Positions 9,001 to 16,620 of a stretch of 38,861 nt of DNA are shown one piece after another. The notes below the pieces were generated by a model. That model was not told the DNA's origin. It did not search any database and saw only the letters and a program-made list of their open reading frames with translations. This DNA comes from JBFELO01 sp041552055. Lineage in GTDB: Bacteria > Acidobacteriota > Thermoanaerobaculia > Thermoanaerobaculales > Sulfomarinibacteraceae. Location: positions 1 through 38,861 of the forward strand of contig JBFELO010000028.1 of NCBI GenBank assembly GCA_041552055.1, read 5' to 3'. The position numbers and the translations under genes are program-made. The first letter of the stretch is position 1. Each line of letters opens with the position of its first letter.

Positions 9001-9351
9001 CGCATCGGGAATCAACTGGGACAGGTGCGCGGCGAAGGCACCCGCAGAGTTCAGAAGTTCCACGGAGTCGGGTCTGCGGACCAGCGACCGCAGGATCTGG
9101 ATCCAGGGCCAATAGGCGGGTGCGCCTCCCTCCTCCCAGCACCGGCCCCAGTACAGCTCCAGCCGTTGGTGTTCCGCGATCGAGGTGACCTCCTCGACCA
9201 GACGGCTCTTCCCAATTCCTTCGTCACCAGCCACGAGCCAGACACAGCCTTGCCCGTCAGCCGCCGCGGCGACGCCTGAGGCGAGCCGTTCCATTTCGGC
9301 GGTCCGACCGACGAAGGCACGATCAGCGTGTGGCTGCTGGTTGGTGGTCAT
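6049..9351 (-). CDS. Large AAA/TPR signalling ATPase (MalT/adenylate-cyclase-associated STAND-like)
   Basis: 1100-aa protein. The N-terminal ATPase domain begins FVGRTAEMERL; Walker A is GDEGIGKS (42-49) and Walker B is LILILED (156-162). A winged-helix/sensor region follows, then a long alpha-helical TPR-like stretch (about residues 390-900, repeated Ala/Leu-rich helices with LARLASAL and ALGDAESDL-type segments). The C-terminus (about 940-1100) is a separate domain, FRVKDVKGVQMLARLVENPG, followed by a coiled coil (YQRRIEALRAEIEEAEEW) and a basic helix (RRLKDAIARIAEQSP). This C-terminal module recurs on AAA/TPR regulators of myxobacteria, acidobacteria and cyanobacteria. It has no signal peptide, so it is cytoplasmic. 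It probably acts as a ligand-gated scaffold or transcriptional regulator, but no classical LuxR HTH is obvious. The start ATG has only a weak ribosome-binding site. Confidence 0.8.
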   Translation of the reverse strand: MTTNQQPHADRAFVGRTAEMERLASGVAAAADGQGCVWLVAGDEGIGKSRLVEEVTSIAEHQRLELYWGRCWEEGGAPAYWPWIQILRSLVRRPDSVELLNSAGAFAAHLSQLIPDAVGDLGRAAKAQHLEPEQARFQLMDAVVSVLRVFSERVPLILILEDLHVADPTSILLLDFLKGQIRSMRVMVIGTYRATETHRCETGSLLIKVARDAHEIRLHRLTRDDIAEYLERVTDGPPSPSSVETIATATEGNPLYLGEIVNLLRIRGELGGVTDGTVTITVPDTIKATIRERIAALSDDARDVLESASILGREFLASDLAEMTGVESTSIEDTMLEATRAAVVDEAGIGRHRFAHILIREVFYAGLAGDRRHDLHLRWAEVLERRADRSGQPPWSELAYHLAEAGPGARARALDATIHAAEQASDQLAFDDAATLLTRATDLLDQVPDPDARQRCALLLELGKAQLRAGAVDAGRESCRSAAWLARDLGETEMMVQAALAYGSVFVYGQVDRTLVSLLEGALEALGDAESDLRARTLARLASALQPAPDPRQPIQLARDAIEMARRIGKPGTLLKSIRAAVSAMMDLGDPEERLGLNQEHVRLAREADDPIEEYRGHMRLVIDAVELGRLTLADTAIEACARIAETTSLPHHRWPVSAFRTMRSTMSGRFAEAKHHLDDARGYAARTQDPNADRTLLFQRFELTRSRELHHELPELREGLERAWRGIPHAPVYIAATVGTLLARIEQPDTQWPVVDDALLDEALRLSDPQTLCHLAEMAAARGDRVSLARIGPRLADKEVHFVHWGLLGMVWEGPVSRVLALIADGLGDAGEADRLFAAALDQARAQGATPMVARTAYEHARSLVRRGGTGEEERARSLLDGARSTAATLDMPGLLEHIDALETSMAEPPTPVSAGSAAVAGVPVVHCLHLERDGETWSGECDDERFRVKDVKGVQMLARLVENPGREFHVLDLSGGKDASVAVDAGDAGEVLDAKARTQYQRRIEALRAEIEEAEEWNDPARAARAREELDSIAAELSQAFGLGGRQRRSKSASERARVNVQRRLKDAIARIAEQSPAAGRHLEWAVKTGTFCVYDPS

Positions 9352-9474
9352 CCGTCATTCCGCCGGCTCTTCGAGCCCCGACCGTCGTGAGAGTGGGATA
9401 CGGTTCTCGCGGCTGAGTCTACCATCCTGAGGAGTCGGAAGACCTCCGCAAAAATCCGACCGGTATCGATCTTC

Positions 9475-11064
9475 CTACGGTCGAAGTGAAGACGAGACCA
9501 TCGGCTGCGTCAACCTCGTTCTCGAGTCGTGTATCCGCCCGAGACGGGCGATCGTGTCCGGAACGCTGTCCTCGGCACCCGGTGGGATCGTTTCCCAGTC
9601 GAACGGGTCGGAGATCGGAGGCGGCGACCAGCTCAGGGGTTGCGCGAGACCTCGGGCGAGGGCGCACTCGAAGTCGAACGTGTCGCACGACGCTGCCTCA
9701 TTGAACAGTGCACCCGCCGTAGCCTGGCGGCCGAGTCCGTCATACGCCGCTGCGAGCCTGACGAGAACGACGGGATCCGATGTCCCCGCCATTTCGAACG
9801 CCGTGGCGGCGTCCTCGAATCGCAGGTCGGCAAGCGCAGCTTCTCCCCGCAACCGGGCGGCGAGACGACGATCCGGGTCGCGCGTCGGTTCGGCCTCCAG
9901 AATGTCGATCATCCGGTCGATCGCGTCGGTGTCATGCTCCACCACACCGAGCCAACCTCGGTAGAACGAGATCCAGCTTTCTCGAGCGGTCCGCTCGGAC
10001 CCGGGGAGCCGGTCGACGCGCGACTCGAGAGATTGCAGCACCTCGCGGGCCGCCGACCCTTCCCCCTCGACGAGCAACGTGGTCAACAGCATCCGCTCGG
10101 CCGCCAACGCGTCGTCGTCGGCATCCAGCTTGTCACACAGGTCGATGATCGTGCGGTAGGTCGCCCGGGCGGCCTCGAAGTCGAGGCCGTGCAGCCACGA
10201 CTGGGCGATGCGGTGCCACGCGAAGATCGAGAAGCCCGGCCCGTTGGGCGAATCCATGTCGATCGCCCTCCTGTACGACGCCCGCGCCAGCTGAAGCTCG
10301 TCCTCGATCGTCAAGATGTCCCCCAGGTGCAGGTACGCGTAGGCGTAGCGAGGGTCCAGGAGAGCCGCACGAGTCAAGCTCGCGATCGCCTCGTCGATGC
10401 GTCCGGTGGTGGCGAGCCCATCCGCCAACGAGTCGTGCGCCGACGGGTTGTCCGGCGCGAGCGCGACGAATCTTCGCTGGCAACCCAGCGCCTGCTGGAG
10501 GTCTCCGAGGTCCAGGTATGCATAACCGAGGTGGTTCCAGGCCGCGACGAAATCCGGTCGGTCCGCGAGGAGGCTCTCGAGCACCTCGATTCCCTCGTGA
10601 GTCACGCCGAAGTCGACCAGGGTGAAACCGAGAGCGTGGCGGACATAAGGGTCGTCGGGAAACGCACTCATCACCTCCAGTAGGGTCGAGATCGCTCCCC
10701 CGAGATCGTGGTCGAGGAACGACGCCAGGGCGTCGGCCATCAGCCGTTCACCCGAGTTGGCCGTCGCGGCAGGGTCGCGCGCGGCGGTGAGGGAGGATGT
10801 CGGGTCGTGATACGTGAACGACTCGGCCAGCGCGAGGTAGGCATGGGCCAGTGCGAGACCGGGTTCCTCCTCGAGGGTCTCCTCGAGGAGCTCGCGCGCC
10901 TCCGCGAACCTCGTCATGTGGAATCTGTCACGGGCGTCGAGGAACAGGCGACGTGCGCTCTCGGTGGTTGTGGAGATCGTGACCTCCTGCGCAGCCACCG
11001 GTGTGGCGAGAATGCAGGCAGCCGCGGCCAGACTACGTCGGAGTGGCGATGTCAGAATCGTCAT
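9475..11064 (-). CDS. Secreted TPR-repeat protein
   Basis: 529-aa protein with a Sec signal peptide (PLRRSLAAAACILATPVAAQ, cleavage after AQA-like AAQ) and about ten TPR-type helical pairs through the mature chain, for example AYLALAESFTYHDP, HALGFTLVDFGVTHEGIEVL, AWNHLGYAYLDLGDLQQALG and AYAYLHLGDILTIEDELQLA. The start at 11064 (MTILTSPLRR) is preceded by GGAGGA at 10-bp spacing; earlier in-frame codons have no site. It likely acts in the periplasm as a protein-interaction scaffold. It precedes the AAA/TPR ATPase gene by 123 bp in the same direction, so the two may be co-transcribed. Confidence 0.82.
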   Translation of the reverse strand: MTILTSPLRRSLAAAACILATPVAAQEVTISTTTESARRLFLDARDRFHMTRFAEARELLEETLEEEPGLALAHAYLALAESFTYHDPTSSLTAARDPAATANSGERLMADALASFLDHDLGGAISTLLEVMSAFPDDPYVRHALGFTLVDFGVTHEGIEVLESLLADRPDFVAAWNHLGYAYLDLGDLQQALGCQRRFVALAPDNPSAHDSLADGLATTGRIDEAIASLTRAALLDPRYAYAYLHLGDILTIEDELQLARASYRRAIDMDSPNGPGFSIFAWHRIAQSWLHGLDFEAARATYRTIIDLCDKLDADDDALAAERMLLTTLLVEGEGSAAREVLQSLESRVDRLPGSERTARESWISFYRGWLGVVEHDTDAIDRMIDILEAEPTRDPDRRLAARLRGEAALADLRFEDAATAFEMAGTSDPVVLVRLAAAYDGLGRQATAGALFNEAASCDTFDFECALARGLAQPLSWSPPPISDPFDWETIPPGAEDSVPDTIARLGRIHDSRTRLTQPMVSSSLRP

Positions 11065-11168
11065 GGTTGAGCATTCCTCCGGAGGTTTCACTCGGATGTA
11101 CAAGATACTCGAGAACCGATTCTGTGCGGGGGGAGTTCGTGCCTTCTTCCGGGGGGGTGGGGGAACCA

Positions 11169-11189
11169 GCATCCGGCATCCAGCATCAG
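11169..11189. repeat. Heptanucleotide tandem repeat locus 1 (GCATCYR x3) with G-rich flank
   Basis: GCATCCG GCATCCA, then GCATCAG, period 7, directly followed by GGTGGGCGGTGGGG. It lies in the divergent intergenic region between the TPR gene and the SSAT-like gene. The same heptamer-plus-GGGCGG architecture recurs at 19235, 19866 and 21181. Confidence 0.7.
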
Positions 11190-11249
11190 GGTGGGCGGTG
11201 GGGTAGGATCCGCTAGGCTGAGGGCGACGCCCAGGCGAAGGAGGACGTG

Positions 11250-11768
11250 GTGACAGAACAGAGTGACATTGGCGTAACCGGGCTGCGCCTGCGGTTCGCG
11301 AGGGAGGACGATGTCGGCGTGGTCCTGGGGTTGATTCGGGAACTCGCCGACTACGAGAAGCTGGAGTACGAGGTGGTCGCTGACGAGGCCACCCTCCGAG
11401 GGTCGCTGTTCGGCGACCGGCAGGTAGCGGAGGTGCTGATCGCCGAGTACCACAACGCACCCGTCGGATTCGCGTTGTTCTTTCACAACTTCTCCACGTT
11501 TCTCGGTCGACCCGGGATCTACCTGGAGGATCTGTACGTAAAACCCGAAGCTCGTGGGCGGGGAATCGGCACGGCTCTGCTCACGTACATCGCACGATTG
11601 GCGACCGAGCGGGGATGCGGTCGAGTCGAGTGGTGGGTGCTGGACTGGAATCGACCCGCGATCGAGTTCTACGAGAAACTCGGCGCGATCCCGATGAACG
11701 CTTGGACAGTTTTTCGTCTCACAGGGGAGGCGCTCGAGGATCTCGCCAACACGCTCGGGCCGAGTTGA
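11250..11768 (+). CDS. GNAT acetyltransferase, spermidine/spermine N1-acetyltransferase (SSAT)-like
   Basis: 172-aa single-domain GNAT. The family hallmarks match SSAT-type enzymes: LRFAREDDVGVVLGLIRELA at the N-terminus, FFHNFSTFLGRPGIYLEDLY before the CoA loop, PEARGRGIGTALL as the acetyl-CoA loop, and VLDWNRPAIEFYEKLGAIPM at the C-terminus. Such enzymes acetylate polyamines, thialysine or similar primary amines; I cannot choose among them. Two consecutive GTG codons (11247 and 11250) could start it. The second is favoured because AAGGAGG at 11238-11244 is 5 bp away. The half-length TauE gene follows after 18 bp. Confidence 0.88.
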   Translation: MTEQSDIGVTGLRLRFAREDDVGVVLGLIRELADYEKLEYEVVADEATLRGSLFGDRQVAEVLIAEYHNAPVGFALFFHNFSTFLGRPGIYLEDLYVKPEARGRGIGTALLTYIARLATERGCGRVEWWVLDWNRPAIEFYEKLGAIPMNAWTVFRLTGEALEDLANTLGPS

Positions 11769-11786
11769 CGGCTGGAGGAGGCCAGG

Positions 11787-12146
11787 ATGGATCCGAAACT
11801 GCTGTTGATGGTGGCTCTGGGGGTGGTGACGGGCGTCGGTGCCGCGTTCAGCGGTCTTGGCGGGGGCTTCCTGATGGTGCCGCTGCTCCTGTTGCTCGGG
11901 TACGAGGCACAGCGGGCGGTCGGGACGTCGTTCCTCGGCATCCTCGTGATCTCGATCTCCGCGCTGATCGCCCACAACAAGCTCGCGAACGTGGACCTCA
12001 AGATCGGGCTGTTGCTCGGCTTGGGTGGCGTGATCGGTGCTCAGATCGGAGCACGGCTGGTGGAGAACGTTTCGACCGACCAGTTCAAGAGGATCTTTGC
12101 CGTCGTGCTGGTTGGGCTGGCAGGGTATCTGTTCTTCAAGAAGTGA
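11787..12146 (+). CDS. Half-length TauE/SafE (TSUP) family membrane protein
   Basis: 119-aa membrane protein with about four hydrophobic segments. The family signature GVGAAFSGLGGGFLMVPLLL is intact, followed by QRAVGTSFLGILVISISALI. Normal TauE/SafE anion transporters are ~250 aa with two homologous halves; this protein corresponds to one half and ends cleanly in YLFFKK with a stop. The downstream 190 bp shows no second half in any frame, so it is a genuine half-size gene or a stable truncation, and could work as a dimer. Likely cargo is sulfite, sulfonate or a related organic anion by family analogy. The ATG has GGAGG about 10 bp upstream. Confidence 0.82.
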   Translation: MDPKLLLMVALGVVTGVGAAFSGLGGGFLMVPLLLLLGYEAQRAVGTSFLGILVISISALIAHNKLANVDLKIGLLLGLGGVIGAQIGARLVENVSTDQFKRIFAVVLVGLAGYLFFKK

Positions 12147-12176
12147 CGGGCCCCTGCAAGTGGGAATAGAGGCTCT

Positions 12177-12227
12177 GCGGCGATACGGCTCTACGGCCGT
12201 GCGGCTGTGCAGCTGTGAGGCCGTGAG
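12177..12227. repeat. Octanucleotide degenerate tandem repeat (RCGGCYGT, 5-6 units)
   Basis: Period-8 register from 12185: ACGGCTCT ACGGCCGT, then GCGGCTGT, GCAGCTGT, GAGGCCGT, with a decayed unit before. It lies in the 192-bp convergent gap after the TauE-like gene. No reading frame or terminator explains it. Confidence 0.6.
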
Positions 12228-12313
12228 AAGACGAGGGCCTGACAGCGTCGGAGCTCGTCAGTGGAGTGCTGGACCACAAACCTCCGAACTGGCGCAGGAG
12301 CGCCGGGGTTCAA

Positions 12314-12340
12314 TCTGGCGCAGCGCCAGATGCTTTGTTT
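12314..12340. terminator. Hairpin between convergent genes, possible terminator
   Basis: TCTGGCGC, A, GCGCCAGA is a perfect 17-base odd palindrome, followed on the plus strand by TGCTTTGTTT. It sits just past the stop of the leftward M16 gene and downstream of the rightward TauE-like gene, where a bidirectional terminator would be expected. The loop is tight and the T-run is interrupted, so the call is tentative. Confidence 0.4.
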
Positions 12341-13808
12341 ACTCCGCAATCGGCTCCAGGGTCATCGGGTCGCGCAGCGGCATTCGGTGGATCGTGCCGA
12401 AGTCGGTGAACCTGGCCTCGTGATCCGGGTGACCCGCCATGATCTCCCCGACGTTTCCGACGACGAGCACGATTTCGCGGTCTGGGTGGAGTCGCCGTTC
12501 GGCGGCATCCTGCACCTGCTCGACGGTGACTCCCGACACGTTGTCCCGGTAGCTCGTCCAGTACCCCTTCGGTCGTTCGAGGACCTCGTCGAGCGCGAAC
12601 ACGCTGACGGATGCGGCCGCGCTCTCGAAATACCTCGGGAAGACCTGGACGTAGTAGCTGATCGTGGTGGCCAGCTCCTCGCTCGTCACCGGTTTCGTAC
12701 GGACCTCCTCGATCAACCCTCGAGTGATCTCGGCGGCGTAGGCGCAGGTGGACGACTTGGACTGGAAGCCGGCGGCGAATACGCCGGGGAAGGTCGAGGG
12801 GAAGGACATCATGGAGTAGGCGTCATAGGCCAGCCCCTCGTCGGAGCGGACGCGTTTCATGATGCGCGACGTGAACCCCCCTCCTCCCAGGACGTGATTC
12901 ATCGCCCGCAATGCGAACTCGTCCTCGTCGCCAATCCGGTAGCCGATGTGACCGAGGCGGACGGTGCCCTGATTGACGTCTTCTTTGTTGATCATGTAGA
13001 CGCCGGGCTCGGGCTCATGGCTCGGCTGCGGCACCGAAGGCACCGATCGCTCCAGCTTCGGGAGGGTCCCGATGGTCTTTTCGAGGAGAGGCTGAATGGA
13101 CTCCCGCTCGATGTCACCCGACACGGCGACAACGACGTTTCCGGTCCGGACCAGTGAGGTGACGAATTCGCGGCAGTCCTCGACGGTGATGGCCTCGACC
13201 GAGGCGGCGGTGGGAAGACGATTGAGCCAATAGTCGTCTCCGTAGATCAACCGGTTCCACTCACGTTCCTCGATCGTCGCGGTGCTGTCGTTTCGCATCC
13301 GCATGTCCTGGATCAGGTCGATCTTGGCGTTGTCGAAACGATCCTCCTGGAACCGCGGCTCGGTCAGGACGTCCATCACCAGGTCCATCGCGGCGTCGAG
13401 GTCTTTTGACAGAACATCGAGGGTTACGGAGCCGATGACCTGAGTGATGTCGGTCGAGAGGTCCGCGGCGAGAAAGTCGAGCTCCTCGTCGAGCTCGCGA
13501 GCGGATCGCTCACCGGCACCCCCGGTCCGCCACGCAGCGCCGGCGATCGCGGCCAGACCTTCCTTACCCGCCGGCTCCAGATACTCGCCACCTCGGAAGT
13601 ACACCACGAGTTGGACGAGCGGCAGCTGGCGATCGGGCAGCGCGTACACCGGGGTCCCGCCGGCAAGCTCGAAGCGCAGCTCGTCGACCGGTGGCAGCTC
13701 GTAGGTCAGCTCGGGGAAAACCAGGTCTTCGGGGCGGTCCGGGATCTCGCTGGCGACCGTCGTGACGGCCATCGAGAGTAGCAGTGGGAGCAATGTCATG
13801 GTGCGCAT
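12339..13808 (-). CDS. M16 peptidase-like protein lacking the zinc site (non-catalytic partner)
   Basis: 489-aa exported protein with a Sec signal peptide (MTLLPLLLSMAVTTVASE) and two M16-type domains. Where catalytic M16 proteins carry HxxEH, this one has GLAAIAGAAWRTGG, so the zinc ligands are missing. The second domain keeps the substrate-cage features (VLGGGGFTSRIMKRVRSDEGLAYDAYS), including the conserved R/Y motif of the non-catalytic half. It begins 1 bp after the stop of the catalytic M16 gene, with GGAGGAGGG before its ATG, so the pair is one translational unit and probably forms a heterodimeric periplasmic peptidase. Confidence 0.88.
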   Translation of the reverse strand: MRTMTLLPLLLSMAVTTVASEIPDRPEDLVFPELTYELPPVDELRFELAGGTPVYALPDRQLPLVQLVVYFRGGEYLEPAGKEGLAAIAGAAWRTGGAGERSARELDEELDFLAADLSTDITQVIGSVTLDVLSKDLDAAMDLVMDVLTEPRFQEDRFDNAKIDLIQDMRMRNDSTATIEEREWNRLIYGDDYWLNRLPTAASVEAITVEDCREFVTSLVRTGNVVVAVSGDIERESIQPLLEKTIGTLPKLERSVPSVPQPSHEPEPGVYMINKEDVNQGTVRLGHIGYRIGDEDEFALRAMNHVLGGGGFTSRIMKRVRSDEGLAYDAYSMMSFPSTFPGVFAAGFQSKSSTCAYAAEITRGLIEEVRTKPVTSEELATTISYYVQVFPRYFESAAASVSVFALDEVLERPKGYWTSYRDNVSGVTVEQVQDAAERRLHPDREIVLVVGNVGEIMAGHPDHEARFTDFGTIHRMPLRDPMTLEPIAE

Positions 13809-13809
13809 T

Positions 13810-15579
13810 TCAGCCCTCCTCCCCCGGGATCTGGATCTGCTCCAGCCGCTCCTTGGTCTTGCGGATGACGAGATCGAGCGCCCCCTTGAACTCGGGCGGT
13901 ACCTGGCCGGCCTGCGCCTCCATCTGACTGAGGACCACTTCCAGCTCGGCGGGATCGTCGATCTGCTCGATCTGGGCGATCGCCTGCTTGGCCATCTCCT
14001 TCGCCTGGCCCGAGAGAGCCGCGATCTCGGGGTCTTCCTCGGTCCCCTCCTTCCGGGAAAACCACAGCACGTTCCTGCCGGCGGCCGTGAAATAGCGGTT
14101 GGCCGCGGCCATCACGTCGTCCGGGGTGACCCGCTGGATCTTGGCCGCGTTGTCGTTCAGGTAGCGCCAGTCGCCCCGTGAGTCGTACATCATGAGCTGG
14201 ATCAGCAGCCCCATGTTCGACCGCAGACGCCGGTACGAGTTGGCGAGGCTCCGATTCTTCACCTTCTGCAGCTCACGTTCGGGCACCGCTTCGTTCTTGA
14301 GACGTTCGATCTCGGCCAGGAGAGCACCTTCGACACCCTCGTGGGTCGCACCGTCCGAGAGCTCCGCGCCGACCTCGAAGTACCCCGCCAGCTTCATCGG
14401 ATTGACGTATGCGTACGGCTCTCCGGTGGCGAGCTCCTTCTCCTCCACGAGCGATCGATAGAGGCGTCCGGTGCGATCGCTGAGGAGGTCGGAGAGCACA
14501 TCGAGGGCGTACATGTCCCGGTGGACGTGGGGCACGGCGTGCCAACGGATGTGAACCGACGGGTTGGTGTCGGCTTCGGCGCGCATCCGCTTCTCCTGGA
14601 GTTGCTGGATCTCCTCGGTGATGACCGCTGGAGGCGCGGTGTCGCCGCGGGGGATGCGTCCGAAGTACTTCCGGGCCAGCTGCAGTGCGGAGTCCGTGTC
14701 GAAATCTCCGACGAGCACCGCCGTGATGTTGTTGGGCGCGTAGTACGTGGCGAAGAACCGGTCGGCCTGGGAGCGGTTGATGGACTCGACGTCGGAGGGC
14801 CAGCCGACGACCGGGTGGTGGTATGGGACCGATCCCCAAAACATGGCGTCGAACTGTTCCTCGAACTTGACCGTGGGATCCGACTCGACCCGCATCCGAC
14901 GTTCCTCCCGGACCACGTCGCGCTCCGAGTAGAACTCGCGGAAGACCGGGTCGAGCAGTCGGTCCGATTCCATCCAGAACCACAGCTCGAGCTTGTTGGC
15001 CGGCACGTTCGCGAAGTAGAACGTGAAGTCGTTCGAGGTGCCGGCGTTCAGGCTCGATCCGCCCTGCGAGGTGTACACCTGTTCGTACTCTTCCTTGACG
15101 ATCAGCTCGCGCTGGGCCTCCTGGAGCTCGCGCATGTCGGCGACCAGCTCCACGAGCCTTTCGGTGCGGTTCTCCGGTACGTAGATGCTGCCGGTGATCT
15201 CGCCCCGCAGCTTCGCATCACGAAGCGTGGCGTACTCGATCTCCATCTCGGTGCGGAGGTCGTCGAGCTGCGACATGATTTCGGCCTCGCGCTGATGGTC
15301 GCGTGTGCCGATGGTGGTCGTTCCCTTGAACATCATGTGCTCGAACAGGTGGGCGATACCCGTAATGCCGGTGGTCTCGTTGACAGATCCGACATGGGCC
15401 ACCCAGCCGGCGGCAACCGTGGGGCTCGCGTGTCGCTCGACCAGCAGCAGCTTCATGCCGTTGTCGAGGGTGATCTCCTCCACCGGCACAGCCGCCTCTC
15501 GTGCCTGAGCCGTTGGGCTCACCGCCAACACGAGCAGGATCAGCAGCAGTCCGAGTACGTGGTTGAATCGACCAGCCAT
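13810..15579 (-). CDS. M16 zinc metallopeptidase (insulinase/pitrilysin family), catalytic partner
   Basis: 589-aa exported peptidase. A signal peptide (GRFNHVLGLLLILLVLAVSP, cut near AQA) leads into the M16 domain. The inverted zinc motif is His77-Leu-Phe-Glu80-His81 in AHLFEHMMFKGT, and the downstream Glu ligand is expected in the REERR/SERDVV region after SSLNAGTSNDFTFYFANVP. A charged insert of about 70 residues (QLDDLRTEMEIEYATLRDAK and onward) separates HxxEH from the SLNAGTSNDFT block, longer than in a minimal M16. The start at 15579 has GGGAGGA 8 bp upstream. It is translated just before the inactive M16 partner and is divergent from coaX. Confidence 0.92.
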   Translation of the reverse strand: MAGRFNHVLGLLLILLVLAVSPTAQAREAAVPVEEITLDNGMKLLLVERHASPTVAAGWVAHVGSVNETTGITGIAHLFEHMMFKGTTTIGTRDHQREAEIMSQLDDLRTEMEIEYATLRDAKLRGEITGSIYVPENRTERLVELVADMRELQEAQRELIVKEEYEQVYTSQGGSSLNAGTSNDFTFYFANVPANKLELWFWMESDRLLDPVFREFYSERDVVREERRMRVESDPTVKFEEQFDAMFWGSVPYHHPVVGWPSDVESINRSQADRFFATYYAPNNITAVLVGDFDTDSALQLARKYFGRIPRGDTAPPAVITEEIQQLQEKRMRAEADTNPSVHIRWHAVPHVHRDMYALDVLSDLLSDRTGRLYRSLVEEKELATGEPYAYVNPMKLAGYFEVGAELSDGATHEGVEGALLAEIERLKNEAVPERELQKVKNRSLANSYRRLRSNMGLLIQLMMYDSRGDWRYLNDNAAKIQRVTPDDVMAAANRYFTAAGRNVLWFSRKEGTEEDPEIAALSGQAKEMAKQAIAQIEQIDDPAELEVVLSQMEAQAGQVPPEFKGALDLVIRKTKERLEQIQIPGEEG

Positions 15580-15834
15580 GCCGGGTTCCTCCCTGCGGGG
15601 CGCGTCAGCACTCGCGACCTGCGCTGCTGTCGTACTACGACTCGACGCGCCGGATGTTGCCATCGTAGCGGAGTCGCACCGAAGTTTCCCGGGAACCGCG
15701 GTCTTCGATTTCCCGCGCCGGGCGGCGGGTCCGCTATGGGACCGCCAACGACCATGGATTACAATGCCCCGTGGTCGGTATAGTCGTCTCGCCACGCGGC
15801 GGGGCCGATCGCCCGAGGTTCGAGGGAGGAGTTG

Positions 15835-16620
15835 GTGCGAGATCTGCTGCTGGTTCTCGATGTGGGGAACACCAACACCGTGGTCGGCGTGTTTGACGGC
15901 GAGCGCCTGGCAACGCACTGGCGTCTGACGACTCAACCGGAGCGGACCGCCGACGAAATCGGGATGTGGATCAGGCAGCTGCTGAGGTCGGAGGATATCG
16001 ATCCCGATCGTCTGCTGGGCGTTGCGGTCTCCTCGGTGGTACCCCCGATGGATCCGCGCCTGCTGGAGGGGATCCGACGGTATCTGGACCGCGAGCCGTT
16101 CTTCGTCGAACCGGGTATCAAAACCGGAATGCCGCTGCGAGTCGATGCGCCGCAGGAGCTGGGCGCCGATCGGCTCTGCGATGCCGTGGCCGCCTACGCG
16201 GCCTACGGCGGCCCGTGTGTGGTCGTCGACTTCGGAACCGCAGTGACGTGGGAGGTAGTGTCGAAAGCCGGCGAGTACCTCGGTGGCGTGATCGCGCCCG
16301 GTCCGGGCGTGACGGCCACCGCGCTCGCGTCGAAGACGGCCAAACTGCCCCAGGTCGCCCTGGAGCCGCCGCCGCGAGTGATCGGAAAGGGAACGGTCGA
16401 CAGCATCCAGGCAGGGTTGTTCTACGGCTATCTCGGCCTGGTGGAAGGTGTCACCAACCGAATCGTGGCCGAGCTGGACAGGCCCACGGTCGTGGCCACC
16501 GGTGGATTCGCCCGCCACATCGCAGCCCACACGGAGGTCATCCACCACGTCGAGCCATTTCTGACGATCGACGGACTGCGGCAGCTGTGGGTCAAGAACA
16601 GGGCGTCGGAGGACCTGTGA
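15835..16620 (+). CDS. coaX: Type III pantothenate kinase
   Basis: 261-aa ASKHA-fold kinase that phosphorylates pantothenate in the first step of coenzyme A synthesis. All family motifs are visible: the phosphate-1 loop LDVGNTNTVVGVF (Asp9), SSVVPPM, GADRLCDAVAAYA, and VVDFGTAVTWEVV. Length is typical. Both a TTG (15832) and a GTG (15835) could start it; GGAGG at 15825-15829 is best spaced for the GTG. Its stop overlaps the GTG start of pgsA (GTGA), so the two are coupled. Confidence 0.95.
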   Translation: MRDLLLVLDVGNTNTVVGVFDGERLATHWRLTTQPERTADEIGMWIRQLLRSEDIDPDRLLGVAVSSVVPPMDPRLLEGIRRYLDREPFFVEPGIKTGMPLRVDAPQELGADRLCDAVAAYAAYGGPCVVVDFGTAVTWEVVSKAGEYLGGVIAPGPGVTATALASKTAKLPQVALEPPPRVIGKGTVDSIQAGLFYGYLGLVEGVTNRIVAELDRPTVVATGGFARHIAAHTEVIHHVEPFLTIDGLRQLWVKNRASEDL

